A stretch of DNA of 64,000 nucleotides from Lycorma delicatula (Eukaryota > Arthropoda > Insecta > Hemiptera > Fulgoridae), in contig NC_134456.1 of NCBI RefSeq assembly GCF_047948215.1, positions 16,834,230-16,898,229 on the forward strand. The letters run 5' to 3'. Both the position numbers and the translations under genes were made by a program. The notes beneath the pieces were generated by a model, which was not told the DNA's origin, did no database searches, and worked only from the letters and a program-made list of their open reading frames with translations. Of this stretch, positions 46,658 to 58,773 are shown in pieces. Numbering within the stretch: position 1 is the first letter of the stretch; every line of letters begins with the position of its first letter.

Positions 46658-46687
46658 CGAGATGTGTGAGAAAGGTAATGAGATTGA
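46658..46687 (+). repeat. Mariner left terminal inverted repeat
   Basis: Pairs with 47940-47969 with 4 mismatches in 30 bp; TA at 46656-46657 immediately outside. Confidence 0.9.
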
Positions 46688-46841
46688 TAACACTGCGAGC
46701 GATTTGACAACGCTGTGTCTACCGGTCTGTGCTAGACCGGTTTGTTCATCCCTTCCACATGCTCAGTACGAGTTTCAACTCCGTTCAGCCAACACATTAT
46801 TTTTTATAGCGCCATCAGTGAAGTTGTGTGTTATTCGAAAA

Positions 46842-47910
46842 TGGAGCATCGGAAATTAGAGCAACGTTGTGCAATCAAGTTTTGTGTTAACTTGGGGAAT
46901 CCGCGAGTCTGACCTTTGAAAACTTGAAACAGGCCTATGGGGAACATTGCTTATGAAGAGCAAATCTTATGAAGTTTGCTTATGAAGTTTTCCGTGGGCA
47001 CAAATCATTTTTGGAAGGCCGAGTACACGTTGAAGATCAACCTCGCTCAGGGAGACCTTCAATTTCAAATCTGACGAAAACGTTGAGCGTGTGAGGGTTC
47101 TTGTGGGATCAGACAGTCGTTTAACAATAAGGATGATGAGCGAACAGTTAAATTTAAACATTTTCACCGTACATAAAATTTTGACAGACGATTTGGACAT
47201 GCGAAAGGTTTGTGCGAAATCGGTGCCGAAAAACCTCACAACGGACAGAAGGACAATGGAAGAAACGTGTGCGTTGATCTTCTTGAGAGGATTGACAATG
47301 ACCAAGAATTCTTCAATCGTGTGATCACAGGTGATGAATCCTAGATATTTGATTACGATCCTGAAACAAAGCGGCAAAGCGAAGTCATCACGCCGTCATC
47401 TCCTAGACCGAAAAAAATGTTGAATGAGCTGATTTGATTTTTTGACAGTATGGGTATCGTGCATAAAGAATTAGTTCCTCCAGGACAAACTGTCAACCAA
47501 GTGTTTTACAAAGCTGTCCTTGAAAGGGGCTCAGGAAAAGAGTGATTCGCGTGAGACCAGACATTGCAGACAAGTGGAAGCTTCATCATGACAATTCCCC
47601 GTGTCACACGGCCATTTCCTTCAGGGAATTTTTGACCTCAAAACGCATTCCTACGGTTTCTCAACCTCCTCCCCCCCCCTATTCACCTGATTTGAGTCCT
47701 TGTGACTTTTTCCTTTTCCCGAAATTGAAACATGTCTTAAAAGAACGTCATTTTGGAACTCTGGAGAACATTCAAAAGATTGTGACCGACAAGTTAAAAG
47801 CCCTACCAGTTGAAACCTTCCAGTGTTGCTACCAGGAGTGGGAACAACGACTCCGGCGGTGTATAGCTGCCCAAGGGAACTACTTTGAAGGGGATAATAT
47901 TGTTGTTTGA
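46842..47910 (+). pseudogene. Mariner transposase, frameshifted
   Basis: The pieces in order are the start MEHRKLEQRC, RSGRPSISN (near 47050), the helix-turn-helix-like RMMSEQLNLNIFTVHKILTD (47120-47180), MRKVCAKSVPKNLTTD, VITGDES with a stop after it (47320-47343), HKELVPPGQTVNQVFYKAVL, and the long C-terminal open part 47542-47910 with LHHDNSPCHTAISFREFL, YSPDLSPCDFFLFPKLKHVL and CYQEWEQRLRRCIAAQGNYF. A C-run (cctcccccccc, near 47670) adds a proline repeat in the QPPPPPYSPD segment. It has the D,D34D spacing of mariner-type enzymes, although not checked by alignment. Confidence 0.88.
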
Positions 47911-47939
47911 AAAAAATAAAAACTTTGGTAAGTAAAAAG

Positions 47940-47969
47940 TCATTCTCATTACTTTTCTCACACACCTCC
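47940..47969 (-). repeat. Mariner right terminal inverted repeat
   Basis: Complement of 46658-46687; followed by TA at 47970-47971. Confidence 0.9.
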
Positions 47970-47971
47970 TA

Positions 47972-49842
47972 TATATATGAACAACTTTATGCGGTTAAAA
48001 AAATTCTGCTGAGGCCAAAAGTAATAATAACCCGGCGGTATAAAGTTAGGGCTGAAAGGCGGATGCATAAAAACTTCTCTGGCAATCACTCTCAATTTTT
48101 GATGGGGCACCAAAGAGGTTTGGGTCCTGGATGGAAGAAGACACGTGTGGTTGTAATGGAAGAAATATTTTTTCCTGACGATCAATTCTGGTCGCTCGAT
48201 CTCGACTGCTTAAGGTAATCTTTCCAGTTGTTGGCGCTAGAGATTAAAAACAATCGTTTAAAAAAGCGCAGCAGTTCATAGCGAAGAATTTCTTCTCAAT
48301 CTCATCTCTCATACTGCCATCCCACACGTAGCATTACTTTTTTTTGACGTCAACCCTGGTTTTACACTTTATTCGGAACTTCCACTTTGCTCCAACCATG
48401 ATTTTTTAAATTGTCGTATGAGATCTATTTTTATCGCTTATATGAGACGTTTCAAGAATTGTTCGATTTCTTTTTGTTTTAGCAACCATTTGCAGATGGA
48501 AATTCAATTCATCGAAACTTAAAAAACTTCAAAATTTATCGAATTCTTTTTTTTCCATTTACTTTTAAGACGCAATGTCTGTCAAATAAATAGAAATATA
48601 ATAATCATATCGTTCTAAAAATACCAAGCGATATGTCACGTTTCAAAAACATGCAAGTGTACACAGATTTGATTTATATTACAAGAGTTATGCAGTTATA
48701 AAGCTACTAGTGGGAGTTTACTAATAAAATTCCCCTAACTCCCATATTTTCATTACGTGACTGCAACAATCAAACCTATCTTCTTTAGATATATTTTCTC
48801 TTCCTTCTTAATGAAATTATTATAATTTGACGTATCTCAAGAATTTTTAGCCGATCGAATATAATGTTTTGATTTAGTCCATGCTAATATTTTTTGGACT
48901 GAGCCACACTCAAGTTTGGAGGTAAAAGTATTACTCTATAATATTGATCGGGGAAAATTTTATCGGTTAGAAATATTCTTTTGGTTTTAATTTTTCAACT
49001 AAATCATGTACTGTAGTCTACTTCATACTTGTATCACAAGAAATGACTTTTGTTTCCAATTTGAGGTTTGTCGATTTGCTTGACACATTGACTATCGCTA
49101 TCGCAGATGATATTAATAAATTTGGTATTACTTTTTCCGTTAATTGCCTTTAAAAATATCTATATGATTCATTTGCTCGTGATAATCTCCCATTTATGAA
49201 TCCTTCTCGTCCTTCGATATTAGCCACGATCAGTTGAACATAACTCCTATAACATCTTCATTTTGCCAATACTTTCTGAAATTAATTTTATTCTACCTAT
49301 GTCTCTACAAAATATTAGTAGTTTTTTATGATTTAATTTTTAATTATCTAGTTCTGAAATTTACAACATCCTGTCGTTAAATCAAAAATTTTATTTTCGA
49401 TTTGCACGTTATCAACATAAAACCCATTTTTTCAAGATTTTTCAAAGAGTACAGTATTTCTATTTAAAATTGATCATATTTTCAATGTCGGAACAACTTT
49501 TTGAAGGTAGGAACAGTTTTCTCTATTACATAAAAATTTTTTATTACTGATCTATCAAAGTTATCGGTTACAACATTTTTATGTTCAGAGTGTTTTCTGT
49601 TTTTGTTTGTTTTTTTTTGGTTTTTTTGGTGGTGTCGTTCCACTTTCATTACATCGAATATCCTTTCGTGTACATTTTAGTGTTACTATCGAAACGTTAT
49701 AGTAATTTGACATTCGTTACAGCACTCTTTTTAAGAGGAAAAAAAATTATTGTTAGGTTCCTACTCTCAATACATTTAAAACAACATTCCTTTCTGTACA
49801 ACGAATAGTGTTAACAACTTTTTCGAACACTCAAAATTGTAA
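47972..49842. other. Unassigned stretch
   Basis: 47990-48240 has higher complexity and may be an old element. The rest is AT-rich. Minus-strand text near 48760-49150 has long coding-like words (ENISKEDRFDCCSHVMKIWE) broken by stops that I could not match to a family. Confidence 0.35.
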
Positions 49843-50131
49843 TCTCTCTCTTTTTCTGTTTAGCCTCTGGAACCACCGTATTACTTCAGAGGATGAATGA
49901 GGATGATATGTATGAATGTAAATATAGTGTAGTCTTGTACAGTCTCAGGTCGACTATTCCTGAAATGTGTAGTTAATTTAAGCTCAACCACCGAAAGACA
50001 CCGGTATCCGCGATCTAGCATTCAAATCCGTAAAAGTAACCGCCTTTTTTAGAATTTTAACCTTAGAACTCTCGACTTCGAAATCGACTGATTTACGATG
50101 ACGAGTTAACCAGTAGAACAGTCTGGTGGGC
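49843..50131 (-). repeat. tRNA-derived SINE, family A, near full length
   Basis: tttctgtttagcctctggaa, gaggatgatatgtatgaatg, cttgtacagtctcaggtcga, ccggtatccgcgatctagca and a tRNA-like end with gagttaaccagtagaacagt then ctggtggg. Order and length agree with the 60819 copy. Confidence 0.85.
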
Positions 50132-51191
50132 TACATTGCTATTGCATTTTAAATCTGAAATCTAAAACTCTAACAGGTAAAATACGAAAATTTATTTACC
50201 GTATTAAAACGAATTTATACGAAAATACGAACAGTACTGTATATTAATAGATAATTTTCAGAAGGGCAGGGTAGATGTATGCGCTCTAGGCATTATTCAA
50301 TTCACACCTTGCTTTAAAGAGTTCTCCTGTACATTAGTATAAATAAGCTGTCTTATAATGTATAACTGAAAAAGTTATTTGTATGATATTATTTAAATTG
50401 TTCTTGATTCACTTTAAATTTGAACTCTATAGCTTATCTTATCGGTAAAATTAAAATTATTTATTTTGAAGTTTTTCTTTTTGTTTTATAGTTGAAGTTA
50501 AATAAAATTAATGACACAAAATAACACGAGTTAAGAGTTGTAATAACAATAATAATAATAACTATTATTATAAAATTTAACATTAAGACAAATAAATTGA
50601 ATTAGGAAAAAATAAAATTATTAAAATAATATCATTTATGGTAAATTTTTTATTGTGAATTTAATTTATATTTAATTATTTAATAATTATCTACTGCTTA
50701 TTTTTGAAAGAAATAATTTTTTGCTGGATAAGCAACAAGTCAGCAAAATTATTATGGTATATCCTCAATTTTCTATCGTAGTATTATTTATTCAATTATT
50801 CATTATATATCAACCAGCCGGACACAAATGCACAAGAAAAGCTACTCTAATTTCATCACAAACACAAATACTATTTTACAAAATTTTAAAGTAATTAATA
50901 AAAAACAAACAAAACATTTTTAATTTTACAGATATTTTTAGGATTTACAAGTACTTAAAAAATTTTCCATGTGGATTAAAATTTTTATTATATTGGAAGG
51001 AACAAGAAAAAATGTATCAATTAGCAAATTAACAATTTTGTAAAGGATTTTGGGTATGCGTCTCCGCTACATGTAGATCTACCAGATTTGAGGCACAAGA
51101 TTGAAGCAGCTGTTGCTCCCATTACATACTGCCAAAATATGGAACAAACTAATCGGTTGGATGTGTGCCGCAAGAAGAACACACAATTTCC
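50132..51191. other. AT-rich stretch with no recognised gene
   Basis: Long A/T runs, nothing identifiable. Confidence 0.5.
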
Positions 51192-51371
51192 GATTTCCGT
51201 GGCGGAGTGGTAGCGTCTTGGCCTTTCATCTGGAGGTTCCGGGTTCGAATCCCGATCAGGGATGACATTTTTCATAAGTTACAAATTTCCATTTCCATAT
51301 TCTCACGTATAAAATTCGAGCTTTTATGATGAATTAATTCATCAAAGTCCAAAAAAAAATAAAAAAAATAC
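51192..51371 (+). repeat. tRNA-derived SINE, family B, best-preserved copy
   Basis: tRNA-like head: A-box-like gtggcggagtggtagcg (51199-51215) and B-box-like gttccgggttcgaatcccga (51236-51255), then acatttttcataagttacaa and a tail gaattaattcatcaaagtcc followed by an A-rich end. The body after the head is not tRNA, so this is a SINE and not a tRNA gene. Confidence 0.85.
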
Positions 51372-51716
51372 AAATGGATATTATAGTTAAACTCAATTAC
51401 TGATCATATCTGAATTAAATAAATAAAAACAAAAACCGAAGTTAAAAAAAAAATACAACACACTAAATTTATAAATAAAAAAACTTAAAAAATGTAGTGT
51501 ACGAATTAAAAGAACTCTGGATACAATATAGTTTTTAAAACAACAAAAAACGAACCGGTATACTTAAACAAATTTAGAAAAAACCCTGTGCCTCTGAAAT
51601 GTACAGCGCTGTTAGTGAAATATGACTGGAAACTTTTAAATAATTCTGTAGTTAAATCTAGTAGTTAAACCTAGAAAAATAAAAATTTATAGTTCCTACC
51701 ACAAAAAGATCTATTT

Positions 51717-51828
51717 CTTCGATGTACAACCACCTCTCTCTTTTTTCTGTTTAGCCTCCGGAACCCACGTAACTTCGATGTACAACCACCTCTCTCTTTT
51801 TTCTGTTTAGCCTCCGGAACCCACGTAA
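51717..51828. repeat. Perfect 56-bp tandem duplication spanning a SINE boundary
   Basis: Unit 51717-51772 is repeated at 51773-51828. It includes flanking text (cttcgatgtacaaccacc) plus the SINE end ctgtttagcctccggaaccc. Confidence 0.92.
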
Positions 51829-52070
51829 GGTATTACGTCAGAGGATGAATGAAGATGATATGTATGAATGTAAATGAAGTGTAGTCTTGTACAGTCTCAG
51901 GTCGACCGTTCCTAAGATGCGTGGTTAATTGAAACCTAACCATTAAAGAACACCGGTATCGGTAATCTAGTATTCAAATTCGTATAAAGGTTACTAGGAA
52001 CCTTAGAACTCTCGATTCGAAATCAGCTGATCTGCATTAATGAATTCACCACTAGACCAACCCGGCGGGT
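51787..52070 (-). repeat. tRNA-derived SINE, family A, near full length
   Basis: Family order as at 60819: cctccggaacccacgtaagg, ggatgaatgaagatgatatg, cagtctcaggtcgaccgttc, cggtatcggtaatctagtat, then ccactagaccaacccggcgg. Confidence 0.85.
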
Positions 52071-52486
52071 GTACCACAAAGGATCACCGATTTTATTCAT
52101 CAATTAATGAACTCAGAGAAAGTAACTCTGATTACATCTCTTCCACCTCAGTTACTTGAAACAAGAAAAATTGGGGGAGATCGCATAAATTAATAAATTA
52201 CAAACATTGAATTGAGAAACAATGCATTGTAGATGATGGTTTTACTTAAGAAAAATATAATCATAAACGTTTTTATAACTTTTATTTTTTTTACTCATCT
52301 GAATATTTTTACAGAACATTTTGTAAATTTTTTGTTGATTTAACATGTGATATTAAACTATTTCTTCTAGTACATTAAAAAAAAGCTATACACAATTATA
52401 TGTTGAGGAATTGTATTCCGTATCCTGTGAGCAGTGTTTTCTATATAGATTAGTAATCGTGCATTGTATGCAGTTTGCTTCCATGA

Positions 52487-52582
52487 GTTAACCGTTCCTG
52501 AGACGTGTAGTTAATTGAAACCCAGCCATCAAAGAACACCGATATCCACGATCTAGTATTCAGATCTAAATAAAAGTAACTG
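52487..52582 (-). repeat. tRNA-derived SINE, family A, internal fragment
   Basis: Only the middle is present: taaccgttcctgagacgtgt, caaagaacaccgatatccac, gatctagtattcagatct, taaaagtaactgcc. Confidence 0.8.
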
Positions 52583-53118
52583 CCGTATAAAACCAGCGAA
52601 TCTCTCCCATTATACAACGAAGGGAAATTAAAAAATCTTAAATTGAAATAGTAAGGTTGTGATATATCATTTTTAAACATAACATAACATAAACAACAAA
52701 CGAAACATACATAACAATAATATTTCAACATAATCTTATAACAATAATATATAACATACATAACAAAAAATTTGAGGCTACCACGCTCCTAACCTAAATA
52801 GCGACCCGATCATCAGTAACATCAAATATATAAAAAAATATTACAAAATAAACTCATTTTAACCCACAGCAAACTAAAAAGCGAAATAAGCCACAAATTC
52901 CAATGTAAAAACACAATGAAATATTAAAGACCAGAAGAAACAAATCCAACAGCAACTATGAAGGAAAGCCAATCAAACCTATATTCCTGATTTCTGATAA
53001 TCGATTTTTTATCATAAGTACTTTTTCCTAGCAAGTTTCAAAAGTATCCTACAATATGATGACACAGTTGTAGGACTTTCCGTCACGTGGCTGTTTTCTG
53101 ATGTCCGGCTTACACACC

Positions 53119-53168
<50 letters not shown>

Positions 53169-53559
53169 TAAACACGCGCGCGCTCGATTTAATTAAAAAT
53201 ATTTATTGTTTATTTAATTCAATGATTCTAACTAAAGCGCGCGCACATACCGAATTTCATTCACGCAGATGTGGCGGTACTAGCAGCCACTTTAAATACT
53301 TTTTTACACTTTAAATATTATTTATTTATTTAACTCTACCGCTCACCTGTGACTTCACAACATAGCAGGCGACTACAACAGCTATACGTCAGTGCTACAC
53401 TAGCTCTCCTTGTGATGAGAGGAGGTACTATTGAGGCAGTATACCCAGTTAGCCGCTTGTTTACTTAGATCATTTTTTGTGCAAAAAAATTATTTTTGCA
53501 AATATTGTTATTTTTTAATCGTTAATAAATGTGTTTAAGAAAAATAAGACCGTAATTAG
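52583..53559. other. AT-rich stretch with an AC/TA/AC microsatellite
   Basis: A compound microsatellite (ca)n(ta)n(ca)n lies at 53115-53173 and ends in a short gcgc run. No gene recognised. Confidence 0.55.
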
Positions 53560-53905
53560 GCGAAATCTCGAGATACTGAGGGTGACGTTGCTCTACAGCC
53601 TCATCCCTTGACCTTTTAGGTTGAAAATTTAATGCCCTCAATACCTCATATATGGAAGTAATTTAACAGAGTTTGGTCAAAATTGGCTCAGTAGTTCTGC
53701 AGATATAAGGGGTGCAAGACCAAAAATACACACGTACATACGAACATTAACACCCGGAAAATTTTCATCCGGTTTTTTGAGTTTCTTTGGTGTCAAAACA
53801 TCAAGATCCAGTGAAAACCGCATATGCCCAAATCGGACCGATTACAATACTTTCCCTTCTAAGGAAAAGAATTTTATAGCTCTGCTATAGCGCTAGACGG
53901 GAAAG
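53560..53905. repeat. Probable dispersed repeat
   Basis: Moderate-complexity block with gggcgaaatctcg-like and aaccgcatatgcccaaatcgg text, ending in gctatagcgctagacgggaaagt. The inner phrase tcaaaattggctcagtagtt with acatacgaacattaacaccc resembles 35905-36000. It looks like a family common in this genome, but no close second copy is in the window. Confidence 0.35.
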
Positions 53906-55628
53906 TAAAAATATATCTTTTTACATAGGAACATTTAGTAGTTTTTTTTTCATTTATGAGAATATAATATATACAATATTTTATATTCTTCAGGGTTTAA
54001 TTACATCAGTTTTTAAAAATATTTTTTCATCCTGTCAAGTGGTAGAAATAAGTATGTATTTCGGGAAAAATAATACACTAAATAATTGTTTTTAGACGTG
54101 TAAGCTGCATATTTAAGAACCAATTATTTAGCATTTAACTTATGAAATAATTTTTCCCTTGGTTCCATACTCGTTAAATGCAACACTAAGAGGATTTAAC
54201 ATTTTTAGAGACTTTAAAATTCGATAAAGAAGCATTCAATATAAATTACTTTGTGTAGTTACTTTGATCACTTTGTCTTTTGTTATATTGATTTTCTTTC
54301 TAGTGGGTAATGAAAAAATTTTATTATTTACATTTTGAATCCCCGACTACTAGAGGGAGATTATATTTGTATAACATAACCGCCAATTGTAGCCTCCACT
54401 TTTAACTTTTCCCTACCCTAAAGAATCTCTGAATCAAATATGCCTTAGCGTATTTAGATAAAAAATTACCCGACAGGATTTATCAACTTTCCAAATTAAC
54501 GTAACTCAACAACTTGAGAATTTATATGCGATGTTTTAATTTTTTTATCGTAGTAAATCAAATTATTTTTTAAAAATTATTGAGATTCTGATCTTGACAT
54601 TGACTCATTTTCAAAAAAACTGATCGCTAAGCTGGGGACTCATATGTTTCTCAAAGCATTACCAATAATCGATTTAGAGAAAGAATAGAGACGCAACCAT
54701 ATCCATTTAAAAATACTTTTTAGGTAAATTTATATCGTAAGCACGATTAAAATTTACCAATATCTCAATTATTAACATTAAAAGATGTTAAAAAAATGAC
54801 TGTTAAAAAAAACAAAAATAACAGGAAAATTGATGGCCAATATATTTTGAAATACTCGTGGAGTTCTCTTCAATATTATTCATTTTTATTGAGGAAATAA
54901 AGATCTATCTATACGTCTAAATTTGGCAATAAAGAAAAAAAGACCGCATTTTACGATAAAGAAAATGATTTTATACTAAGACAAAGCATTACAACACCAC
55001 TTCGATTATAAAATCATAATTGTTCGAATTCGGGTACCAAATTTTTTCGCATACTTCCAACTCCACTTTCAAATTATATTAAAATAGCTTGTTGCTGGAA
55101 AGATATTTATGTGAAATGATAAAGTTATTTGAGAAACATCTAACAATTTTATAAACTTGAGAGTAAGTAATATTGATAAATAAAAAATATTTTTCCCGAA
55201 AAATGATGTCTTCTTTATTTTACAATGAATTTATCAAATACCTCAGGTTACAAAAACATACTGTGGAAGTAGAAATATTTAAAACGTGAAATTCGGCTGC
55301 TAAATAGTTTTTACTTCTTTTTTTTTAATTTAACTATTCTCATGCATTTTAAGTTTATTCCTCCTAAATTTATTTATTTGTTTTTAAATACATGTTTTAT
55401 AGCTACTATACTTTCCAAATTTTTCATTTTTGACTAAATATTGAGAAAAGATTCATTTAAGATATCATTTAACCTATTTCTTCAATATAAAAATTTTTGT
55501 TCGTAAAATATGACGGTTAATTATTATAAAATAAAACAAGAGAATTAAATATCTTTTCTTTGTTTTGAAAGAACTGGCAACCAAAGCCTCGGTAATTAGC
55601 CCGGTGGAAATCGGTAGCGTATAAAAGA
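53906..55628. other. AT-rich stretch with no recognised gene
   Basis: No supportable coding sequence on either strand. Confidence 0.45.
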
Positions 55629-55711
55629 GATGCCGTGCCTGAGCGGGATTCGAACCCGGAACCTCCGCACGAAATGCCGAAACGCTACCTACTCAGCCAT
55701 GGAGATCGGCA
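55629..55711 (-). repeat. tRNA-like head of a family B SINE
   Basis: Read in reverse, it has the B-box-like gggattcgaacccggaacct (55645-55664) and then ctacctactcagccatggag where the A box falls (55685-55704). Strong match to the 51192 head, with little body attached. Confidence 0.75.
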
Positions 55712-57144
55712 TTAAATTTTTAATTGTATTTAATTTTACAATTAAAATAAACCTTAACGTTTCATAATATACAAGCTCCTTATTATTTTAATAACAAAGA
55801 ATTAAAAACAAAAATAAATAATTATTTAAAAAGAAACAAAACCAAAAAGAAATTAATAAAAAAAGGAATGCCGTTCATAAGAGTATTAAAAATGCAACAG
55901 ATGATTCACATTTGTCAAGAAGAGATGTATAGTACACAGACAGATATTATTGTTGTTATTAAGAAAGAAAAAGGGGAAGACAGTGCGTCTGAACGTAGAA
56001 CAATAAAAAAAACCTATGACCGTTTTTTCATAACCTAAGCAAGGAGTAAAGACCTCAATGATATCTGATTAGATTAAATTTAATAAAATACATAAAAATA
56101 TTAATAATGACTGATTTAATTTAATCATTTGTTATATTTATTTATAAAATCCTTTGTATAATATATTATTTTATAGATGAATTGACGTACAATAAAATAT
56201 ATTTTTCAACGACTGTATTATAACGTTTGAATTACGCGGCTGGAACCTGTGTACCATACATAACGAGGATCATTATGAAACATTTTTTTCATTACAATAC
56301 AGTTGTTAAACCAATCAAAAGCCTACGTTTTTCAACCGCTCAGAAGCGTTGTGGTAAAAATTGGAAGAGGTTATTTAAGTCATAAGTGTAAATATTGATT
56401 GCAGTTATGAAAGTCGGGGAAGTGTGTTAAAGTAATGATCGAGTTAATTATCAAACCCAAAGAAAAGACTAAAAAAAAAATTTGTTTAGATAGAGTTCTA
56501 GTTCAGATTATCATAAAGAAAATAAGAATTTATAAAATAGGTATTATTATAAAGAATTAATTCATCAGAAATTTCATCTGTTCAATATTTTATGATATTC
56601 AACCAGATAGGGATTTCAACAATTTTTATTACTCTGTATACGTTTATTAGAAAGAAGAAGACCTCAATCATTTTGTAGAAAGTCGTCAACTTTATGTGAA
56701 ATCAGAAGTATATATTTTAGAAAATTTTCCTAGGGATGATGATAAAAAAACGAATAAAATTCATCTCAGTTGGTAAACTATGTACGAGCAGCATTTGATT
56801 GATAAATTTAATAATAACAATTTTTATTAAAATGAAATTTGATGTGGACACCACATAACTATCTTGTACGCCTATTAAATTGCATATAGACATTTTTAAA
56901 AGTAAATCAAATTTTATTTCATTTATAACTTATTGTTTTTCATATTTATTATTTCTTTTATTGTTACTAGTGAATTATTTTTTATTGTAAAAATTATTTT
57001 ATAATGAGAGGTTAATAATTATTAATAAATCAATATATTTAAATTAAAAAAAAGTTAAAAGTATAAAAGGAGATGAAGTCAGATTGAACCGATGTAAGAT
57101 GTAAAATTTCATTAATTAAATTTTAATTGGCTATAACTGTAGAC
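55712..57144. other. AT-rich stretch with no recognised gene
   Basis: Long A/T runs and no open frame of note. Confidence 0.5.
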
Positions 57145-57822
57145 AAACTGGCGAAAGAAGAGTGGATTAAAGAAAAGTGTTCAGAAGTGGAAAGAGAAAT
57201 GAACATTGGTAAAATAGACGGAGCATACAGGAAAGTTAAGGAAAATTTTGGGGTACATAAATTAAAATCTAATAATGTGTTAAACAAAGATGGTACACCT
57301 ATATATAATACGAAAGGTAAAGTCGATAGATGGGTGGAATATATTGAAGAGTTATACGGAGGAAATGAATTAGAAAATGGTTTTATAGAGGAAGAAGAGG
57401 AAGTTGAGGAGGATGAAATGGGAGAAACAATACTGAGATCTGAATTTAAGAGAGCATTAAAAGATTTAAATGGCAGAAAGGCTCCTGGAATAGACGGAAT
57501 ACCTGTAGAATTACTGCGCAGTGCAGGGGAGGAGGCGATTGATAGATTATACAAACTGGTGTGTAATATTTATGAAAAAGGGGAATTTCCGTCAGACTTC
57601 CAAAAAAGTGTTATAGTAATGATACCAAAGAAATCAGGGGCAGATAAATGTGAAGAATACAGAACAATTAGTTTAACTAGTCATGCATCAAAAATCTTAA
57701 CTAGAATTCTATACAGAAGAATTGAGAGGAGAGTGGAGGAAGTGTTAGGAGAAGACCAATTTGGTTTCAGGAAAAGTATAGGGACAAGGGAAGCAATTTT
57801 AGGCCTCAGATTAATAGTATAA
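57145..57822 (+). pseudogene. LINE linker and reverse transcriptase N-terminal part
   Basis: Open from the element start to TAA. Linker EREMNIGKIDGAYRKVKENF, an acidic tract (EEEEEVEEDEMGE), then NGRKAPGIDGIPVELLRSAG, SVIVMIPKKSGADKCEEYRT and QFGFRKSIGTREAILGLRLI. It stops at a single nonsense codon in the middle of the reverse transcriptase. Confidence 0.88.
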
Positions 57823-57852
57823 GGAAGATTAAAGAAAAACAAACCAACATAC

Positions 57853-58773
57853 TTGGCGTTTATAGACCTAGAAAAGGCATTCGATAACGTAGACTGGAAT
57901 AAAATGTTCAGCATTTTAAAAAAATTAGGGTTCAAATACAGAGATAGAAGAACAATTGCTAACATGTACAGGAACCAAACAGCAACAGTAGCAATTGAAG
58001 AACATAAGAAAGAAGCCATAATAAGAAAGGGAGTCCGACAAGGATGTGTTCTATATCCGTTACTTTTTAATCTTTACATGGAACTAGCAGTTAATGATGT
58101 TAAAGAACAATTTAGATTCGGAGTAACAGTACAAGGTGAGAAGATAAAGATGCTACGATTTGCTGATGATATAGTAATTCTAGCCGAGAATAAAAAGGAT
58201 TTAGAAGAAACAATGAACGGCATAGATGAAGTCCTACGCAAGAACTATCGCATGAAAATAAACAAGAACAAAACAAAAGTAATGAAATGTAGTAGAAATA
58301 ACAAAGATGGACCACTGAATGTGAAAATAGGAGGAGAAAAGATTATGGAGGTAGAAGAATTTTGTTATTTGGGAAGTAGAATTACTAAAGATGGACGAAG
58401 CAGGAGCGATATAAAATGCCGAATAGCACAAGCTAAACGAGCCTTCAGTAAGAAATATAAGTTGTTTACATCAAAAATTAATTTAAATGTCAGGAAAATA
58501 TTTTTGAAAGTGTATGTTTGGAGTGTTGCTTTATATGGAAGTGAAACTTGGACAATCGGAGTATCTGAGAAGAAAAGGTTAGAAGCTTTTGAAATGTGGT
58601 GCTATAGGAGAATGTTAAAAATCAGATGGGTGGATAAAGTGACAAATGAGGAGGTATTGCGGCAAATAGATGAAGAAAGAAGCATTTGGAAAAATATAGT
58701 TAAAAGAAGAGACAGACTTATAGGCCACATACTAAGGCATCCTGGAATAGTCGCTTTAATATTGGAAGGATAG
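57853..58773 (+). pseudogene. LINE reverse transcriptase palm, thumb and C-terminal domain
   Basis: 306 codons, same frame as the preceding piece; the first ATG-like start counted here is not the true start. It contains AFIDLEKAFDNVDWNKMFSI (motif A with its Asp), GVRQGCVLYPLLFNLYMELA, MLRFADDIVILAENKKDLEE (catalytic FADD intact), NYRMKINKNKTKVMKCSRNN, the thumb GSRITKDGRSRSDIKCRIAQ and then ETWTIGVSEKKRLEAFEMWC, WKNIVKRRDRLIGHILRHPG. It ends at the TAG that replaces a Gln. The catalytic residues I can see are all present. Confidence 0.9.

Larger units (their letters stand above)
46658..47969 (+). mobile_element. Complete-length mariner transposon, coding region broken
   Basis: 1312 bp, the normal size of mariner. 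The ends are an inverted repeat of about 30 bp (cgagatgtgtgagaaaggta... against ggaggtgtgtgagaaaagta..., 4 mismatches in 30), each bordered by TA (46656-46657 and 47970-47971), the usual target duplication. The transposase starts at ATG 46842 (MEHRKLEQRCAIKFCVNLG) and ends at TGA after NYFEGDNIVV (47908-47910). Frameshifts and stops interrupt it. The three catalytic aspartates are still encoded: GDES near 47330, HHDN near 47595 and the Asp of SPCD near 47702. Its own transposase is not functional, but the ends look mobilisable in principle. Confidence 0.92.

Noticed and set aside
46967..47377. 136-codon minus-strand frame
   Set aside because: Antisense of the mariner transposase, whose motifs read on the plus strand.
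51192..51260. tRNA gene
   Set aside because: The A and B box texts are good, but the head runs into a repeated non-tRNA body with an A-rich tail, and the acceptor stem does not close. It is a SINE head. The same applies to 160-213, 25517, 55629 and 63355.
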